Of a DNA stretch of 64,000 nt, positions 1-9,574 are shown piece by piece (the first letter of the stretch is position 1; each line of letters begins with the position of its first letter). A model generated the notes under the pieces. The model ran no database searches, was not told the origin of the DNA, and saw only the letters and a program-made list of their open reading frames with translations. Source of the stretch: Streptomyces sp. NBC_00162 (GTDB taxonomy: Bacteria; Actinomycetota; Actinomycetes; Streptomycetales; Streptomycetaceae). The DNA lies in NCBI RefSeq assembly GCF_024611995.1, contig NZ_CP102509.1:6758001-6822000 (forward strand), read 5' to 3'. Both the position numbers and the translations under genes were made by a program.

Positions 1-859
1 CCTCGGCGGCGGGGGCCGCCATCAGGACGGGGTGGAAGGTGCCGCGGGCCACGGCGCGCTCCAGGTCGTCGACGAGGGTCTTGATGTCGATGTCCTCACC
101 GCCGAGGTACCGGTCCATGAGGCTCTCGTCCTCGCTCTCGGCGATGATCCCCTCGATGAGGCGGGATCGGGCGCCGGAGATGAGGGCGAGCTCGGCGGGG
201 TCCGGATCGCGCTCGGCGCGCTCGCCGGAGGAGTACTCGTAGACGCGCTGGGAGAGCAGGCCGAGGAGGCCGGTCACGGGGGCGTGGCCGTCGGGGCCGG
301 CGGGGCCGTGCAGGGGGAGGTAGAGCGGGATGACGGCGTCGGGGTCGTCGGCGCCGAAGATCTCGCCGCAGATGTTGGCCATCTGGGTGTAGTCGGCGCG
401 GGCGGCCTCCAGGTGGGTGACGACGATGGCGCGCGGCATGCCGACGGCCTCGCACTCGTCCCAGACCATGCGGGTCGCGCCGTCGATGCCGTCGGAGGCC
501 GAGACGACGAAAAGGGCCGCGTCCGCGGCGCGCAGACCGGCCCTGAGCTCTCCGACGAAGTCGGCGTATCCGGGGGTGTCCAAGATGTTGATCTTGATTC
601 CGCCCCATTCGACGGGGACGAGGGACAGCTGGACGGAACGTTGTCGGCGGTGCTCGATCTCGTCGTAGTCGGAGACCGTGGCACCGTCCTCGACCCGGCC
701 GGCCCGGTTGACCGCTCCGGCGGTCAGGGCGAGGGCTTCGACCAGCGTGGTCTTGCCGGATCCGCTGTGGCCGACCAGCACGACGTTCCGTACGGAGGAG
801 GGGCGGTCGGCCGTCAGTGCCCTGCCGGCGGCTCCGGCTTGGTGTGAGGTGGCTCCCAT
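1..859 (-). CDS. Elongation factor G-like translational GTPase, N-terminal part (3' end outside window)
   Basis: The first 286 residues of an EF-G-family GTPase are present; the gene runs off the left edge. The P-loop is GHSGSGKT at residues 30-37 and G3 is DTPGYADF from residue 94. The G4 position, normally NKxD, reads THLE (148-151), so guanine specificity is atypical. This pattern belongs to the EF-G-like (EF-G2) paralogues of actinomycetes rather than to canonical FusA, which sits in the str operon. The ATG start is preceded by a GGGAGG Shine-Dalgarno on the minus strand. It diverges from pgsA across a 348-bp spacer containing tandem repeats. Whether it acts in translocation, ribosome recycling or ribosome protection cannot be told from the N-terminus alone. 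Confidence 0.85.
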   Translation of the reverse strand, partial: MGATSHQAGAAGRALTADRPSSVRNVVLVGHSGSGKTTLVEALALTAGAVNRAGRVEDGATVSDYDEIEHRRQRSVQLSLVPVEWGGIKINILDTPGYADFVGELRAGLRAADAALFVVSASDGIDGATRMVWDECEAVGMPRAIVVTHLEAARADYTQMANICGEIFGADDPDAVIPLYLPLHGPAGPDGHAPVTGLLGLLSQRVYEYSSGERAERDPDPAELALISGARSRLIEGIIAESEDESLMDRYLGGEDIDIKTLVDDLERAVARGTFHPVLMAAPAAE

Positions 860-1207
860 GATTCTCGTGCCTCCCGGTGGTGACGGTGAGGAGGGTGGAT
901 TCGTTCGAGGAAGCTGATTCCTTCTAGGAGGGCTGCTTTCCTCGAAGAGGGCTGCATTCTTCTAGGAGGGCTGCATGCTTCGAGGGAAAAAGCGGGGCTA
1001 TTCGAGCTTTGCACTGGTGTCACACCGCGTCCATACGTCGTACCGGTGGCGTACGGGGAGGGGTGCGCGAGGGGGTCCGTGACGTGAAGCACGTCTTACG
1101 CGGCACGAACCGGTGGGTGCGCGGCGTGCGGGGGGCGGCGCGCTGGCTACGATGGGCCAGCCGGTGGCCGTGGTGGCCGTGCGGCCCAGCGACCCTCCGG
1201 GAAGGCC
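860..1207. other. Divergent intergenic region with tandem repeats
   Basis: This 348-bp spacer separates the EF-G-like gene from pgsA. It holds the leader and repeats of the EF-G-like gene (about 860-990). On the other side is a weak promoter-like TACGAT hexamer (1148-1153) within CTACGATGGG, a 10-mer that also occurs upstream of relA (13746-13755). I see no convincing gene: open frames here lack codon bias and overlap the repeats. Confidence 0.5.
899..986 (-). repeat. 19-bp degenerate tandem repeat in the EF-G-like leader
   Basis: Four adjacent 19-bp units lie at 899-917, 918-936, 937-955 and 956-974, followed by a 12-bp partial copy. The two best copies share CTTCTAGGAGGGCTGC. The repeat sits 40-130 bp upstream of the EF-G-like start, where a leader or operator would lie. 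Its function is unknown. Confidence 0.7.
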
Positions 1208-1873
1208 ATGCTGAACAAGTACGCGCGTGCATTCTTCACGCGTGTTCTCACGCCATTCGCCGCTTTTCTGCTCCGGCGGGGGGTGAGCCCGGACGCGGTC
1301 ACCCTGATCGGCACGGCCGGAGTGGTGGCGGGAGCGCTGGTCTTCTTCCCCCGGGGAGAGTTCTTCTGGGGCACGATCACCATCACCCTCTTCGTCTTCT
1401 CCGACCTGGTGGACGGGAACATGGCCCGCCAGGCCGGCGTCTCCAGCCGGTGGGGAGCCTTCCTCGACTCCACCCTCGACCGGGTGGCGGACGCGGCGAT
1501 CTTCGGCGGACTCGCGCTCTGGTACGCGGGCTCCGGCAACGACAACGCGCTGTGCGCGGTGACGATCTTCTGCCTGGCCAGCGGGCAGGTGGTCTCCTAC
1601 ACGAAGGCGCGCGGCGAGTCGATCGGGCTGCCGGTGGCCGTCAACGGCCTGATCGAACGTGCCGAGCGGCTGGTGATCTCGCTGGTCGCGGCCGGCCTGT
1701 CCGGGCTGCAGACCTTCGGCGTGCCGTCCTGGATCGGGGTGCTGCTGCCGATCGCGCTGTGGATCGTGGCGATCGGCTCGCTGGTCACGCTGATCCAGCG
1801 GGTGGTCACCGTACGCCGTGAGTCGGCCGAGGCTGACGCCGCCGCGGCGGCCGCCGAGGGCGGGGCTGCCTGA
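1208..1873 (+). CDS. pgsA: CDP-alcohol phosphatidyltransferase, phosphatidylinositol phosphate synthase type
   Basis: Predicted membrane enzyme of 221 aa that joins CDP-diacylglycerol to an inositol phosphate, the first step of phosphatidylinositol synthesis. The full CDP-alcohol motif is visible: D66, D69-G70, A73-R74, G83, D87 and D91, with the family spacing D-x2-DG-x2-AR-x8-G-x3-D-x3-D. Several hydrophobic segments surround it. The ATG follows a GGGAAGG Shine-Dalgarno. The next two genes, an acyltransferase and a PimA-like glycosyltransferase, overlap head to tail, as in the mycobacterial PI/PIM cluster. That context supports inositol phosphate rather than glycerol phosphate as acceptor. 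The C-terminus is Ala-rich. The exact substrate is inferred. Confidence 0.88.
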   Translation: MLNKYARAFFTRVLTPFAAFLLRRGVSPDAVTLIGTAGVVAGALVFFPRGEFFWGTITITLFVFSDLVDGNMARQAGVSSRWGAFLDSTLDRVADAAIFGGLALWYAGSGNDNALCAVTIFCLASGQVVSYTKARGESIGLPVAVNGLIERAERLVISLVAAGLSGLQTFGVPSWIGVLLPIALWIVAIGSLVTLIQRVVTVRRESAEADAAAAAAEGGAA

Positions 1874-2775
1874 TGGGCGCGGTGCAGGACAAGCTGGTCG
1901 ACGGGCTGTACGGGCTCGGCTGGGCCGGGGTCAAGAAGCTGCCCGAGCCGGCCGCGGTGGCCCTGGGGCAGCGGATCGCGGACTTCGTATGGAAGCGGCG
2001 CGGCAAGAGCGTGCTGCGGCTGGAGTCGAATCTGGCCCGGGTGGTGCCGGACGCGACGCCGGAGCGGCTGCGCGAGCTGTCGCACGCGGGCATGCGCTCG
2101 TACATGCGGTACTGGATGGAGTCCTTCCGGTTGCCGGCCATGGACACGAAGCGGTTCAGCACGGACGTCGAGTTCAAGGACGAGCACCTGCTGCGCGAGG
2201 CCCTCGACTCCGGGCGCGGAGTGGTCGTGGCCCTGCCGCACCTCGCCAACTGGGACCTCGCCGGGGCCTGGGCCATCGGCCACATGGGGGCGCCGTTCAC
2301 CACGGTCGCCGAGCGGCTCAAGCCCGAGACCCTCTACGACCGGTTCGTGGCCTACCGGGAGAGCCTGGGCATGGAGGTCCTGCCGCACAGCGGCGGCGCC
2401 GCCTTCGGCACGCTCGCCCGCCGCCTGCGCTCCGGCGGCCTGGTCTGCCTGGTCGCGGACCGGGACCTGTCGGCCTCCGGGGTCGAGGTGGACTTCTTCG
2501 GCTCGGCGGCGCGCATGCCGGCCGGGCCGGCGCTGCTGGCCCAGCAGACGGGGGCGGTGCTGCTCCCGGCGACCCTGCACTACGGGGACACGCCGAAGAT
2601 GTACGGCCGGATCCACCCCGAGGTGGAGGTTCCCAAGGCGGGGACCCGGATCGAGAAGACCGCGGCCATGACGCAGGCCCTGGCGGACGCCTTCGCGTGG
2701 GGCATCGCCGAGCACCCGGAGGACTGGCACATGCTGCAGCGGCTGTGGCTCGACGACCTGGAGGAGCGCCCGTAG
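1873..2775 (+). CDS. Phosphatidylinositol mannoside acyltransferase (HtrB/LpxL-like)
   Basis: A 300-aa lysophospholipid/lipid A acyltransferase-family protein. The catalytic HxxxxD motif is H123-LANW-D128. By family and position it resembles mycobacterial PatA, which acylates mannose on phosphatidylinositol mannosides at the cytoplasmic face of the membrane. Its ATG overlaps the last base of pgsA's stop (TGATG), and its own stop overlaps the next GTG, so the three genes are probably translationally coupled. The PIM substrate is inferred from the neighbours; the acyltransferase fold is well supported. Confidence 0.82.
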   Translation: MGAVQDKLVDGLYGLGWAGVKKLPEPAAVALGQRIADFVWKRRGKSVLRLESNLARVVPDATPERLRELSHAGMRSYMRYWMESFRLPAMDTKRFSTDVEFKDEHLLREALDSGRGVVVALPHLANWDLAGAWAIGHMGAPFTTVAERLKPETLYDRFVAYRESLGMEVLPHSGGAAFGTLARRLRSGGLVCLVADRDLSASGVEVDFFGSAARMPAGPALLAQQTGAVLLPATLHYGDTPKMYGRIHPEVEVPKAGTRIEKTAAMTQALADAFAWGIAEHPEDWHMLQRLWLDDLEERP

Positions 2776-3944
2776 TGAAGATCGGCATCGTGTGCCCGTA
2801 CTCGTGGGACGTGCCGGGCGGCGTCCAGTTCCACATCCGGGACCTGGCCGAGCACCTGATCCGCCTCGGCCACGACGTGTCGGTCCTGGCCCCGGCGGAC
2901 GACGAGACCCCGCTGCCCCCGTACGTGATCTCGGCGGGCCGCGCCGTGCCGGTGCCCTACAACGGCTCCGTCGCCCGCCTGAACTTCGGCTTCCTCTCCG
3001 CCGCGCGGGTGCGGCGCTGGCTGCACGACGGCACCTTCGACGTGATCCACATCCACGAGCCGGCCTCGCCCTCGCTGGGACTGCTGTCCTGCTGGGCGGC
3101 GCAGGGCCCGATCGTGGCGACCTTCCACACCTCGAACCCGCGCTCGCGGGCGATGATCGCGGCGTACCCGATCCTCCAGCCGGCCCTGGAGAAGATCAGC
3201 GCGCGGATCGCCGTGAGCGAGTACGCCCGGCGCACGCTGGTCGAGCACCTCGGCGGGGACGCGGTGGTGATCCCCAACGGTGTCGACGTGGACTTCTTCG
3301 CCTCCGCGGAACCCAATCCCTCCTGGTCCGGCCAGACGCTGGGCTTCATCGGCCGCATCGACGAGCCGCGCAAGGGCCTGCCCGTGCTGATGGCGGCCTT
3401 CCCGAAGATCGTGGCGGCCTGCCCGGACGTACGGCTGCTCGTCGCCGGCCGCGGTGACGAGGAGGAGGCGGTGGCCTCCCTCCCGGCCGACCTCCGATCA
3501 CGCGTCGAATTCCTCGGCATGGTCTCGGACGAGGACAAGGCCCGGCTGCTGCGCAGCGTCGACGTGTACGTCGCCCCGAACACCGGGGGCGAGAGCTTCG
3601 GCATCATCCTGGTCGAGGCCCTGTCGGCGGGCGCGGCGGTCCTGGCGTCCGACCTGGACGCCTTCGCGCAGGTCCTGGACCAGGGCGGCGCGGGCGACCT
3701 CTTCACGAACGAGAACGCCGACGCCCTCGCGACCGGCGCGATCGCCCTCCTGCGCGACCCGGCCCGCCGCGCGGAACTCAGCGCCCGCGGCTCGGCGCAC
3801 GTCCGCCGCTTCGACTGGTCCACGGTCGGCGCGGACATCCTCGCGGTCTACGAAACGGTCACGGACGGCGCGGCGGCGGTCGCCACGGACGAACGCATCC
3901 CCCTCCGCACCCGCCTGGGCTTCTCGCGGGACTCGTCCGCCTGA
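2775..3944 (+). CDS. pimA: GT4 glycosyltransferase, phosphatidylinositol alpha-mannosyltransferase (PimA-like)
   Basis: A 389-aa GT-B fold glycosyltransferase. The N-terminus MKIGIVCPYSWDVPGGVQFH has the Gly-rich acceptor loop typical of PimA. The mid-protein contains GFIGRIDEPRKGL (nucleotide-sugar domain start), and the C-terminal half has the GT4 E-x7-E element within GESFGIILVEALSAG. It is predicted to transfer mannose from GDP-mannose to phosphatidylinositol. The start is a GTG overlapping the preceding TAG. Position directly after pgsA and the acyltransferase matches the actinobacterial PIM cluster. Whether PIMs are made by this organism needs lipid data, so the acceptor is inferred. 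Confidence 0.85.
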   Translation: MKIGIVCPYSWDVPGGVQFHIRDLAEHLIRLGHDVSVLAPADDETPLPPYVISAGRAVPVPYNGSVARLNFGFLSAARVRRWLHDGTFDVIHIHEPASPSLGLLSCWAAQGPIVATFHTSNPRSRAMIAAYPILQPALEKISARIAVSEYARRTLVEHLGGDAVVIPNGVDVDFFASAEPNPSWSGQTLGFIGRIDEPRKGLPVLMAAFPKIVAACPDVRLLVAGRGDEEEAVASLPADLRSRVEFLGMVSDEDKARLLRSVDVYVAPNTGGESFGIILVEALSAGAAVLASDLDAFAQVLDQGGAGDLFTNENADALATGAIALLRDPARRAELSARGSAHVRRFDWSTVGADILAVYETVTDGAAAVATDERIPLRTRLGFSRDSSA

Positions 3945-3966
3945 GGGGCCGGTAAAGTCGCGGCCC

Positions 3967-4509
3967 GTGATCGAAACCCTTGTCTGGATTGCCCTGGCTC
4001 TCGGTGTCATCGGGGTCTACCTCAGCTGGACCGCCGGCCGGCTCGACCGGTTGCACTCGCGGATGGACGCCTCGCGGGCCGCGCTGGACGCGCAGCTCGT
4101 GCGGAGGGCCTCCGTGGTGGTGGAAGTGGCCGCCTCCGGAGTGCTCGACCCCGCGTCCTCCCTGGTGCTGTACGAGGCCGCGCACGCCGCGCGGCAGGCC
4201 GAGGAGGAGCACCGGGAGGTCGCCGAGAGCGAGCTCAGCCAGGCGCTGCGCGCGGTGTTCGCCGATGCCGACCAGGTCGAGGTGCTGAAGGCCGCGCCGG
4301 GTGGGGCCGCGGCCACCGAGGAGCTGGCGGCGGCCGTCCGCCGGGTGCCCATGGCGCGCCGGTTCCACAACGACGCCGTACGGGCCGCCCGCGCCCTGCG
4401 CAGGCACCGCAAGGTCCGCTGGTTCCGGCTGGCCGGGCACGCGCCGTTCCCGCTGGCCTTTGAAATGGACGACGAGCCTCCGGCGGATCTCGCCGAGAGG
4501 CCGGTCTAG
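3967..4509 (+). CDS. Conserved hypothetical protein with one N-terminal membrane segment
   Basis: A 180-aa protein I cannot name. It has one N-terminal hydrophobic helix (about residues 4-19, LVWIALALGVIGVYLS) and then a charged, Ala/Glu/Arg-rich helical region that may form a coiled coil. The rest, with many Arg residues, is probably cytoplasmic. A LemA-like overall shape is possible, but no diagnostic motif is seen. The GTG start is chosen because it begins the hydrophobic helix; a TAAAGT hexamer lies 8 nt before it. In mycobacteria a membrane protein gene also follows pimA, so a role near PI/PIM synthesis is conceivable but unproven. Confidence 0.7.
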   Translation: MIETLVWIALALGVIGVYLSWTAGRLDRLHSRMDASRAALDAQLVRRASVVVEVAASGVLDPASSLVLYEAAHAARQAEEEHREVAESELSQALRAVFADADQVEVLKAAPGGAAATEELAAAVRRVPMARRFHNDAVRAARALRRHRKVRWFRLAGHAPFPLAFEMDDEPPADLAERPV

Positions 4510-4555
4510 GGCCGCAGGGGACAAGTGAAGGGGCCACAAGCTCCACATTGGCCCT

Positions 4556-4618
4556 TGTAGTGGACTGATCAGTGGGGTTTCCTCGGCAGAGTAGTGCCAG
4601 TAGCACCCAGTAGCACCC
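4556..4618 (+). promoter_or_regulatory. pdxST upstream region with palindrome and 10-bp direct repeats
   Basis: Upstream of pdxS there is a perfect 10-bp palindrome ACTGATCAGT (4564-4573), preceded by AGTGG. Closer to the gene, CCAGTAGCAC occurs twice in tandem (4597-4606 and 4607-4616), with a degenerate third copy just before it. The AGTGGAC sequence resembles MocR/PdxR half-sites described for PLP-responsive regulators, but no pdxR gene is in the window. Binding is an inference. Confidence 0.35.
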
Positions 4619-4644
4619 GTCTTCCTTTCGAGTGAGGTCAATCC

Positions 4645-5562
4645 GTGAGCACGCTTCCCACCACCCCCCAGTCCGCTGAGTCGGCCATCGGCACCTCGCG
4701 CGTCAAGCGCGGCATGGCCGAGCAGCTCAAGGGCGGCGTGATCATGGACGTGGTCAACGCCGAGCAGGCGAAGATCGCCGAGGACGCCGGCGCCGTGGCC
4801 GTCATGGCCCTCGAGCGGGTCCCCGCCGACATCCGCAAGGACGGCGGCGTGGCGCGCATGTCGGACCCGAACATGATCGAAGAGATCATCGAGGCCGTCT
4901 CGATCCCCGTCATGGCCAAGTCCCGCATCGGCCACTTCGTCGAGGCCCAGGTCCTGCAGTCCCTCGGCGTCGACTACATCGACGAGTCCGAGGTCCTGAC
5001 CCCGGCCGACGAGGTCAACCACTCCGACAAGTGGGCCTTCACCACCCCCTTCGTCTGTGGTGCCACCAACCTGGGCGAGGCCCTGCGCCGCATCGCCGAG
5101 GGCGCGGCCATGATCCGCTCGAAGGGCGAGGCCGGTACCGGCAACGTCGTCGAGGCCGTTCGCCACCTGCGCCAGATCAAGAACGAGATCGCCCGCCTGC
5201 GCGGCTACGACAACAACGAGCTGTTCGCCGCCGCCAAGGAGCTGCGCGCCCCGTACGAGCTCGTCAAGGAAGTCGCCGAGCTCGGCAAGCTCCCGGTCGT
5301 GCTGTTCTCCGCCGGTGGCGTCGCCACCCCGGCCGACGCCGCCCTGATGCGCCAGCTCGGCGCCGAGGGCGTCTTCGTCGGCTCCGGCATCTTCAAGTCG
5401 GGCGACCCGGCCAAGCGTGCCGCCGCCATCGTGAAGGCCACCACCTTCTACGACGACCCGAAGATCATCGCGGACGCGTCCCGCAACCTGGGCGAGGCCA
5501 TGGTCGGCATCAACTGCGACACCCTCCCCGAGGCCGAGCGCTACGCCAACCGCGGCTGGTAA
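4645..5562 (+). CDS. pdxS: Pyridoxal 5'-phosphate synthase, lyase subunit
   Basis: A 305-aa TIM-barrel subunit that condenses ribose 5-phosphate (or ribulose 5-phosphate), glyceraldehyde 3-phosphate and ammonia to form PLP. The catalytic elements are present: D35 in VIMDV and the Schiff-base lysine K92 in [13 protein letters not shown]. The second lysine is in the SKGEAGTGN loop. Family length and near-full conservation leave little doubt. The GTG start has GAGGT upstream. pdxT follows after 7 bp, so the glutaminase that supplies ammonia is co-transcribed. This is the DXP-independent route. Confidence 0.97.
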   Translation: MSTLPTTPQSAESAIGTSRVKRGMAEQLKGGVIMDVVNAEQAKIAEDAGAVAVMALERVPADIRKDGGVARMSDPNMIEEIIEAVSIPVMAKSRIGHFVEAQVLQSLGVDYIDESEVLTPADEVNHSDKWAFTTPFVCGATNLGEALRRIAEGAAMIRSKGEAGTGNVVEAVRHLRQIKNEIARLRGYDNNELFAAAKELRAPYELVKEVAELGKLPVVLFSAGGVATPADAALMRQLGAEGVFVGSGIFKSGDPAKRAAAIVKATTFYDDPKIIADASRNLGEAMVGINCDTLPEAERYANRGW

Positions 5563-5569
5563 TCACCTC

Positions 5570-6163
5570 ATGACGAACACCCCCGTTATCGGCGTCCTGG
5601 CTCTCCAGGGTGATGTACGGGAGCACCTGATCGCCCTGGCCGCGGCGGACGCCGTGGCCAGGCCGGTCCGGCGTCCCGAGGAGCTCGCCGAGGTAGACGC
5701 CCTGGTGATCCCCGGCGGCGAGTCCACGACCATGTCGAAGCTCGCCGTGCTGTTCGGCATGCTCGAGCCGCTGCGCGAGCGCGTGCGGGCCGGCATGCCG
5801 GTGTACGGCACCTGCGCCGGCATGATCATGCTCGCCGACAAGCTCCTGGACGGCCGTGAGGACCAGGAGACCCTGGGCGGCATCGACATGATCGTCCGCC
5901 GCAACGCCTTCGGCCGCCAGAACGAGTCCTTCGAGGCGGAGATCGACTTCGCGGGCATAGCGGGCGGCCCGGTCCAGGGCGTCTTCATCCGCGCCCCGTG
6001 GGTCGAGTCCGTCGGCGGCGCCGCCGAGGTGCTCGCCACGTACGACGGCCACACGGTCGCCGTGCGCCAGGGCAACGTCCTCGCGACGTCGTTCCACCCC
6101 GAACTGACCGGCGACGACCGAGTCCACGCGTACTTCGTCGACATGGTGCGCGCCGGGCTGTAA
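5570..6163 (+). CDS. pdxT: Pyridoxal 5'-phosphate synthase, glutaminase subunit
   Basis: A 197-aa class I glutamine amidotransferase that hydrolyses glutamine and channels ammonia to PdxS. The GGESTT oxyanion region is at about 49-54. The nucleophile is C82 in GTCAGM, and the triad is completed by H176 and E178 in SFHPELTGD. It lies 7 bp after pdxS in the same orientation and is presumably co-expressed in the 12+12 PdxST complex. Confidence 0.97.
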   Translation: MTNTPVIGVLALQGDVREHLIALAAADAVARPVRRPEELAEVDALVIPGGESTTMSKLAVLFGMLEPLRERVRAGMPVYGTCAGMIMLADKLLDGREDQETLGGIDMIVRRNAFGRQNESFEAEIDFAGIAGGPVQGVFIRAPWVESVGGAAEVLATYDGHTVAVRQGNVLATSFHPELTGDDRVHAYFVDMVRAGL

Positions 6164-6220
6164 TCAGCTCCCGGTAGGATCGGGGACGAACACTGTTGGT
6201 GACGCGAAGGAGACAGGCAG

Positions 6221-6973
6221 ATGTCCGGCCACTCTAAATGGGCTACGACGAAGCACAAGAAGGCCGTGGTTGACGCCAAGCGCGGCAAGCTCTTCGCGAA
6301 GCTGATCAAGAACATCGAGGTCGCGGCCCGCATGGGCGGCGCCGACATCGATGGCAACCCGACGCTCTTCGACGCCATCCAGAAGGCCAAGAAGAGCTCG
6401 GTCCCCAACAAGAACATCGACTCCGCGGTCAAGCGCGGCGGCGGCCTCGAGGCCGGCGGCGCCGACTACGAGACGATCATGTACGAGGGCTACGGTCCGA
6501 ACGGTGTCGCGGTGCTCATCGAGTGCCTCACCGACAACCGCAACCGCGCCGCCTCCGACGTGCGCGTGGCCATGACCCGCAACGGCGGCTCGATGGCCGA
6601 CCCGGGCTCGGTCTCGTACCTGTTCAACCGCAAGGGTGTCGTCCTCCTGCCCAAGGGCGAGCTCTCCGAGGACGACGTCCTGGAGACGGTGCTCGAGGCC
6701 GGTGCCGAAGAGGTCAACGACCTCGGCGAGAGCTTCGAGATCATCAGCGAGGCCACCGACATGGTCGCCGTCCGTACCGCTCTCCAGGACGCGGGCATCG
6801 ACTACGACTCGGCCGACTCCAACTTCTTGCCGACCATGCAGGTCGAGCTGGACGAAGAGGGCGCGCGCAAGATCTTCAAGCTGATCGACGCGCTGGAGGA
6901 CAGCGACGACGTGCAGAACGTCTTCGCCAACTTCGACGTCTCGGACGAGGTCATGGAGAAGGTCGACGCCTGA
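6221..6973 (+). CDS. yebC: YebC/PmpR-family protein (TACO1-like)
   Basis: A 250-aa protein beginning [14 protein letters not shown], the family signature, with the three-domain acidic body and full family length. The family was annotated as transcriptional regulators; members have more recently been linked to translation of difficult sequences such as proline stretches. Its location just upstream of ruvC is conserved in many bacteria. The ATG follows a GAAGGAGA Shine-Dalgarno. A terminator-like hairpin separates it from ruvC. The molecular role here is uncertain. Confidence 0.93.
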   Translation: MSGHSKWATTKHKKAVVDAKRGKLFAKLIKNIEVAARMGGADIDGNPTLFDAIQKAKKSSVPNKNIDSAVKRGGGLEAGGADYETIMYEGYGPNGVAVLIECLTDNRNRAASDVRVAMTRNGGSMADPGSVSYLFNRKGVVLLPKGELSEDDVLETVLEAGAEEVNDLGESFEIISEATDMVAVRTALQDAGIDYDSADSNFLPTMQVELDEEGARKIFKLIDALEDSDDVQNVFANFDVSDEVMEKVDA

Positions 6974-6990
6974 GCGGGGCGCTTGGATGG

Positions 6991-7024
6991 GACGGGCCGA
7001 CAGGACACACCCTGTCGGCCCGTC
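6991..7024 (+). terminator. Hairpin terminator after yebC
   Basis: A perfect 14-bp inverted repeat (GACGGGCCGACAGG at 6991-7004, complement at 7011-7024) with a 6-nt loop. It is followed by GCTTTGT rather than a strong T-run. It lies 18 bp after the yebC stop. Confidence 0.65.
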
Positions 7025-7051
7025 GCTTTGTCAGTGGCGCCCGATAGCCTG

Positions 7052-7099
7052 CACGGACAGACACGGACAGGCGATCGAAAAGATCGAAAAGATCGAAAA
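7052..7099 (+). repeat. Short tandem repeats in the ruvC leader
   Basis: GATCGAAAA occurs three times head to tail (7073-7081, 7082-7090, 7091-7099), ending 12 bp before the ruvC GTG. Just upstream, CACGGACAG is repeated (7052-7060 and 7062-7070). The AT-rich triplet stands out in this GC-rich sequence and sits where a promoter, operator or 5' UTR would be. Confidence 0.75.
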
Positions 7100-7111
7100 G
7101 AGGGGGCGGCG

Positions 7112-7648
7112 GTGCGCGTACTGGGTGTGGACCCGGGGCTGACGCGATGCGGTATCGGCGTCGTCGAGGGTGTCGCCGGCCGCCCCCTGACCATGCTCGC
7201 GGTGGGGGTCGTACGTACGCCCGCCGACGCCGAGTTGGGCAACCGTCTCGTCGCCATCGAGCAGGGCATCGAGGAATGGCTCGACACCCACCGGCCCGAA
7301 GTCGTCGCCGTGGAACGGGTGTTCAGCCAGCACAACGTCAGCACCGTGATGGGCACCGCCCAGGCGAGCGCCGTCGCCATGCTGTGCGCGGCCCGGCGCG
7401 GGATACCGGTCGCGCTGCACACCCCGAGCGAGGTCAAGGCCGCCGTCACCGGCAGCGGCCGGGCCGACAAGGCCCAGGTCGGAGCGATGGTGACCCGGCT
7501 GCTCAGGCTGGACGCACCGCCGAAGCCCGCCGACGCCGCCGATGCCCTCGCCCTCGCCATCTGCCACATCTGGCGGGCCCCCGCCCAGAACCGCCTCCAG
7601 CAGGCGGTCGCCCTGCACGCCTCTGGCTCGAAAGGCCGTACCCGATGA
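7112..7648 (+). CDS. ruvC: Crossover junction endodeoxyribonuclease RuvC
   Basis: A 178-aa Holliday-junction resolvase with all four catalytic acids of the RNase H fold: D7 (GVDPGLT), E68 (AVERVF), and D141 and D144 in the PADAADALA helix. It cleaves four-way junctions symmetrically with RuvAB. The GTG start is chosen because it begins [11 protein letters not shown] and follows an AGGGGG Shine-Dalgarno; upstream in-frame starts would add a non-conserved extension across the repeats. Its stop overlaps the ruvA ATG (ATGA), giving a ruvC-ruvA-ruvB operon. Confidence 0.97.
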   Translation: MRVLGVDPGLTRCGIGVVEGVAGRPLTMLAVGVVRTPADAELGNRLVAIEQGIEEWLDTHRPEVVAVERVFSQHNVSTVMGTAQASAVAMLCAARRGIPVALHTPSEVKAAVTGSGRADKAQVGAMVTRLLRLDAPPKPADAADALALAICHIWRAPAQNRLQQAVALHASGSKGRTR

Positions 7649-8277
7649 TCGCCTTCGTCAGCGGCCCGGTCGCCGCGCTCGCCCCCACCCTGGCCGTGAT
7701 CGAGGTCGGGGGAGTGGGCATGGCCGTGCACTGCACGCCGAACACCATCGCCGGCCTGCGGATGGGCGAGCAGGCCCGGCTGGCCACCTCGCTGGTCGTA
7801 CGGGAGGACTCGCTCACCCTCTACGGCTTCGCCGACGACGACGAGCGGCAGGTCTTTGAACTGCTCCAGACCGCGAGCGGGGTCGGGCCGAGGCTGGCGC
7901 AGGCGATGCTCGGGGTGCACAGCCCGGACGCGCTGCGGACGGCTGTCTCGACGGGTGACGAGAAGGCGCTGATGGCGGTGCCGGGGATCGGCAAGAAGGG
8001 GGCGCAGAAGCTGCTCCTGGAGCTGAAGGACAAGCTGGGGGCCCCGCTGGGCGCGAGCGGCCTGGTCGGCGCGCAGCGGGCCGTGGCCGCCGGGCCCGCG
8101 CCGTGGACCGAGCAGCTGGCCGCGGCGCTGATCGGGCTCGGCTACGCGTCCCGTGACGCCGAGGAGGCCGTCTCCGCGGTGACCCCGCAGGCCGAGGCCG
8201 CCATCGCCGCCGGCGGGTCCGCCCCTGTCCCGCAGCTCCTGCGCGCCGCGCTGCAGTCCCTGAACCGAGCCCGCTGA
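7645..8277 (+). CDS. ruvA: Holliday junction branch migration protein RuvA
   Basis: A 210-aa protein that binds four-way junctions as a tetramer and loads RuvB. The N-terminal OB-fold starts [10 protein letters not shown]. Two helix-hairpin-helix motifs follow: [12 protein letters not shown] (about 78-89) and [17 protein letters not shown] (about 112-128). The C-terminal UBA-like RuvB-contact domain ends the protein. The ATG overlaps the ruvC stop by 4 bp. Confidence 0.97.
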   Translation: MIAFVSGPVAALAPTLAVIEVGGVGMAVHCTPNTIAGLRMGEQARLATSLVVREDSLTLYGFADDDERQVFELLQTASGVGPRLAQAMLGVHSPDALRTAVSTGDEKALMAVPGIGKKGAQKLLLELKDKLGAPLGASGLVGAQRAVAAGPAPWTEQLAAALIGLGYASRDAEEAVSAVTPQAEAAIAAGGSAPVPQLLRAALQSLNRAR

Positions 8278-8350
8278 CCCGCCCGCGCGGCGCCGCTGCC
8301 GGGGGCCGGCCCCCGGACCACCGTACGAACCGAGAAGGCAGACTGACACC

Positions 8351-9409
<1,059 letters not shown>

Positions 9410-9456
9410 CGGCGCGGACGTTCGCACCCTCAGGAACCCCGGTGCCATGCTGGGCG

Positions 9457-9486
9457 TTGTTCCATCGGTGCGGACTCGCCTAGACT
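9457..9486 (+). promoter_or_regulatory. Candidate promoter for yajC-secD-secF
   Basis: TTGTTC (9457-9462), an 18-bp spacer and TAGACT (9481-9486) form a sigma70/HrdB-type promoter in the 165-bp gap between ruvB and yajC. It is a pattern match only. Confidence 0.4.
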
Positions 9487-9574
9487 CCGCCGATGCCGCC
9501 CTTTCAGGTCGGCATGCCCACCCCCGTAGAAAAGGCCGCCGTCCGCGTGCGGTCGTGCGAAGGATCTCCGTCCC

